Part shown: positions 62,084 to 64,000 of the stretch, piece by piece
Layout of the letters: every line of letters starts with the position of its first letter
How positions within the stretch are numbered: the stretch's first letter is position 1
Source: Hyphomicrobium sp.
GTDB lineage: Bacteria; Pseudomonadota; Alphaproteobacteria; Rhizobiales; Hyphomicrobiaceae
Assembly (NCBI GenBank): GCA_003987725.1
Contig: RXJH01000010.1
Location: 229,221-293,220, forward strand
Direction of reading: 5' to 3'
Length of the DNA stretch: 64,000 bases
Position numbers and translations under genes: made by a program
The notes under the pieces: model-generated
The model's database searches: none
The model's input: the letters and a program-made list of their open reading frames with translations, nothing else
Told to the model about the DNA's origin: nothing

Positions 62084-62855
62084 TGTGGGGCCAGGGGTCG
62101 TAGCCTGTCAGTTCGAAGTCTTCGAATTTGAAATCGAAGATCGACTTCACTTCGGGGTTTATTTTCATCTCCGGCAGGGCGCGCGGCGCGCGCGATAACT
62201 GTAAGTCAGCCTGCTCGAGGTGATTGAGATAGAGGTGCGCGTCGCCGAATGTGTGCACGAAGTCTCCCGGCTTCAGCCCCGTTACCTGCGCCATCATCAT
62301 CGTCAGCAGCGCGTAGCTCGCGATGTTGAACGGCACGCCAAGGAACACGTCGGCCGAGCGCTGATAGAGCTGGCAGGACAGCTTGCCGTCGGTGACGTAG
62401 AACTGGAAGAGACAGTGGCAGGGCGCGAGCGCCATCTTCGAAAGGTCGCCGGGATTCCAGGCGGTCACGATGATGCGGCGCGAATCCGGATTGCGCTTCA
62501 GATCGGAGACGACGTTCGTGATCTGGTCGATCGTCGCGCCATCCGGGGTTTCCCAGCTCCGCCACTGCTTGCCGTAGACGGGACCGAGGTTACCTTCCGC
62601 GTCCGCCCATTCGTCCCAGATGCTGACGCCATGTTCTTTCAGATACTGGGTGTTCGTCGCGCCGGACAAAAACCAGAGAAGCTCGACGATGATGGACTTC
62701 AGGTGCAGCTTCTTCGTCGTGACCAGCGGGAAGCCTTCGGAAAGGTCGAAGCGCATTTGATGACCGAAGACCGATAGCGTGCCGGTCCCGGTGCGGTCGG
62801 TTTTCTTCGCGCCTTCGGTTCGGACGCGGCGCAGCAGGTCGAGGTATTGTTGCAT
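62061..62855 (-). CDS. thyA: Thymidylate synthase
   Basis: ThyA methylates dUMP to dTMP with methylenetetrahydrofolate. The 264-residue protein starts [20 protein letters not shown] and includes [20 protein letters not shown], the catalytic cysteine segment [12 protein letters not shown] and [20 protein letters not shown]. Length equals the E. coli type. The frame remains open to 63221 through the neighbouring gene; only ATG 62855 gives the family N-terminus, although its ribosome site is weak. A CPBP protease gene lies 47 bases upstream on the same strand. Confidence 0.96.
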   Translation of the reverse strand: MQQYLDLLRRVRTEGAKKTDRTGTGTLSVFGHQMRFDLSEGFPLVTTKKLHLKSIIVELLWFLSGATNTQYLKEHGVSIWDEWADAEGNLGPVYGKQWRSWETPDGATIDQITNVVSDLKRNPDSRRIIVTAWNPGDLSKMALAPCHCLFQFYVTDGKLSCQLYQRSADVFLGVPFNIASYALLTMMMAQVTGLKPGDFVHTFGDAHLYLNHLEQADLQLSRAPRALPEMKINPEVKSIFDFKFEDFELTGYDPWPHIKAPVAV

Positions 62856-62902
62856 CCGTTGAGCACTAATCGATTCTGGTCCGCGGATCGATTCCGGCGG
62901 CG

Positions 62903-63658
62903 TCAGCCGAGCGAGCCGCCGCCCGAAAACGCCATTGCGAGAATGATCAGCGAGTTGTAGACGCCATGGCAGACGATAGGAGTTAATAGCGACCCGGTGC
63001 GCTCGCGAAGCCAAGCCTGATAAAGTCCGATCAGCATTATGGCAGCCATGCCGTAGGGCGAATAATTGGCATGTAGCAGCGCCCACGTTGCCGCAGTAAT
63101 GACCGCTGCACCGGTAAATCCCAACGGCGACGGCCTGAGGGCTCCGAAGAGCAAACCTCGGAACAGGCATTCCTCGGCCAGTGGCGCTCCGATCCCGGCC
63201 GCGAGGAGAATGAGCCACCACGTGCGCGATTTCATCATCTCGGTGAAGGGCTGGAGGTCGTGCTGCAGTGCGTCCGGATTGAAAACGAAAACGAAGGAGG
63301 CGAAGAGCGTCGCGAACGCCAGCAGCACAACGATAGAGAGCGCGAGCGTCTTGATGCCGCCAGGCGGCATTTCGAAATTCAAAAATGGCGCGCCCGCAAC
63401 GCGCCTGCGGCGAGCATTAGCCAGAAATACAGAGGCGACGGTCACCGCCTGAAACGCCAAGAGCGATACGGCGACGCGTGCCGTCAGCAGGGCCTCGGGC
63501 TCGTCCGGTGTGTAGGCGTGGGGCTGGCTCCAGATATCGAACAGGGCTGCGGCCCCCGAGCCCGAAACTGTCGCCAATACGAAGATCGCGACGGCCGAGC
63601 AGGCGCCGGTCGCCACCCATTTCCAAATCTGAGTTCGACTTTGCACGTGACCTTGCAC
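62903..63658 (-). CDS. CPBP family intramembrane metalloprotease
   Basis: A 251-residue membrane protein with about six to eight hydrophobic helices. The CPBP/Abi motifs are visible: Glu162-Glu163 and Arg167 in [12 protein letters not shown], His196 in LLHANYS, and His231 and Asn235 in VCHGVYNSL. These residues form the intramembrane metalloprotease site (Rce1-like fold). Substrate and role are unknown; some relatives process bacteriocins or prenylated peptides, but nothing of that kind is nearby. Start codon ATG 63658 is uncertain. Confidence 0.87.
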   Translation of the reverse strand: MQGHVQSRTQIWKWVATGACSAVAIFVLATVSGSGAAALFDIWSQPHAYTPDEPEALLTARVAVSLLAFQAVTVASVFLANARRRRVAGAPFLNFEMPPGGIKTLALSIVVLLAFATLFASFVFVFNPDALQHDLQPFTEMMKSRTWWLILLAAGIGAPLAEECLFRGLLFGALRPSPLGFTGAAVITAATWALLHANYSPYGMAAIMLIGLYQAWLRERTGSLLTPIVCHGVYNSLIILAMAFSGGGSLG

Positions 63659-63738
63659 TCGATTTTAGGCTCGCCCCTGACGGCAACCCAGGGCCGGGAC
63701 CAATGAGCGGGACCTTATCTTGCGACGATACGCTCACT

Positions 63739-64000
63739 CTATAATTTCTTGGGCTGAAGCTCTTCCGCCTGCCGGCGCGTCACGATCAAATCACGCGCCC
63801 AGCGCCAAAATCGGGTGTCTCGTTCACCAATCGCTCTGTCCAATCGTCGCTTGCCGGCAACAGATTTCCACGTCAGGACACGAGCATAGGCATCGAAACG
63901 CTTTTTTTCGTAAGGATTGCATCTTATATTCGGGGTGCTGGCTCTGCCAGCTATGGCGATAAACGCGGTCGTAATAAGCCGATCGGACCCGGGGGCGGTA
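63739..64000 (-). CDS. C-terminal part of an unidentified protein (cut by window edge)
   Basis: Reading the minus strand from the window edge gives 86 stop-free codons ending in TAG at 63741-63739. The C-terminal residues are RRQAEELQPKKL. The stretch is rich in Arg, Trp and Ala, including KRRLDRAIGERDTRFWRWAR, and has a plausible soluble helical look. I do not recognise the family. Lower GC than neighbours makes a long open frame by chance possible. An 80-codon frame on the opposite strand overlaps it but looks less protein-like. Confidence 0.4.
   Translation of the reverse strand, partial: TAPGSDRLITTAFIAIAGRASTPNIRCNPYEKKRFDAYARVLTWKSVAGKRRLDRAIGERDTRFWRWARDLIVTRRQAEELQPKKL

Overview
The window is about 64 kb of a GC-rich alphaproteobacterial chromosome, very probably Hyphomicrobium or a close relative. 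Two genes support this best. The hydroxypyruvate reductase at 44068-45036 resembles, from memory, the Hyphomicrobium methylovorum glycerate dehydrogenase along its whole length. A class V aminotransferase at 39422-40624 looks like the serine-glyoxylate aminotransferase of the serine cycle, which fits a methylotroph. TrcR (DUF1013), DUF2093, an Irr-type box and a Zur-type box also point to the order Hyphomicrobiales. I see no rRNA, complete tRNA, prophage, insertion sequence, integrase or CRISPR array.

Layout. 1-8.3 kb: DUF2093 and xseA (-), purD and a patatin lipase (+), tadA (-), rluB-rsmD (+), a DUF2239 gene and a sugar transporter (-). 8.5-9.6 kb: an iron-storage pair, a Bfd-like ferredoxin and bacterioferritin, with an Irr-type box. 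9.6-22 kb: a minus-strand housekeeping run of mutL, pgi, two M16 peptidases, a lipoprotein, lspA, ileS, ribF and a MaoC hydratase. 22-29 kb: trcR (+), a SulP transporter with an XRE regulator (-), an acyl-CoA synthetase (+) and an OafA/SGNH acyltransferase (-). 29-36 kb: accessory genes, namely a zinc-ribbon protein, a DUF1236 protein, a Zur-box COG0523 GTPase, a periplasmic catalase-like peroxidase, an ArsR/SRPBCC operon and two divergent DUF465 genes. 36.5-39.4 kb: a ligase-associated exonuclease and ATP-dependent DNA ligase. 39.4-45 kb: the two serine-cycle genes flanking an amidase and a flavin monooxygenase. 45-55 kb: envelope and signalling genes (a Wzz/BY-kinase-like protein, ExbB-ExbD-TonB, a sensorless histidine kinase, a HerA-like ATPase, ManC). 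55-64 kb: pssA-psd, a DegP-like protease, DUF2065-hflC-hflK, folA, thyA, a CPBP protease and a partial gene at the edge.

How the parts fit. Most genes are conserved core functions in short operons with 1-4 base overlaps. Metal homeostasis is visible in DNA: GAA-N3-TTC before bacterioferritin, and an 18-base perfect palindrome inside the promoter of the COG0523 gene. SgaA and HprA catalyse consecutive serine-cycle steps (serine to hydroxypyruvate to glycerate) but are separated by two unrelated plus-strand genes.

The least expected features are: a family of about 146-base quasi-palindromic repeats present four times between genes; a different inverted-repeat element lying in frame inside the DNA ligase gene and translated as about 45 residues; a tandem SRPBCC gene fusion that keeps an internal start site; and a Wzc/ExoP-like protein whose P-loop has lost its lysine. 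I did not find a convincing new multi-gene system.
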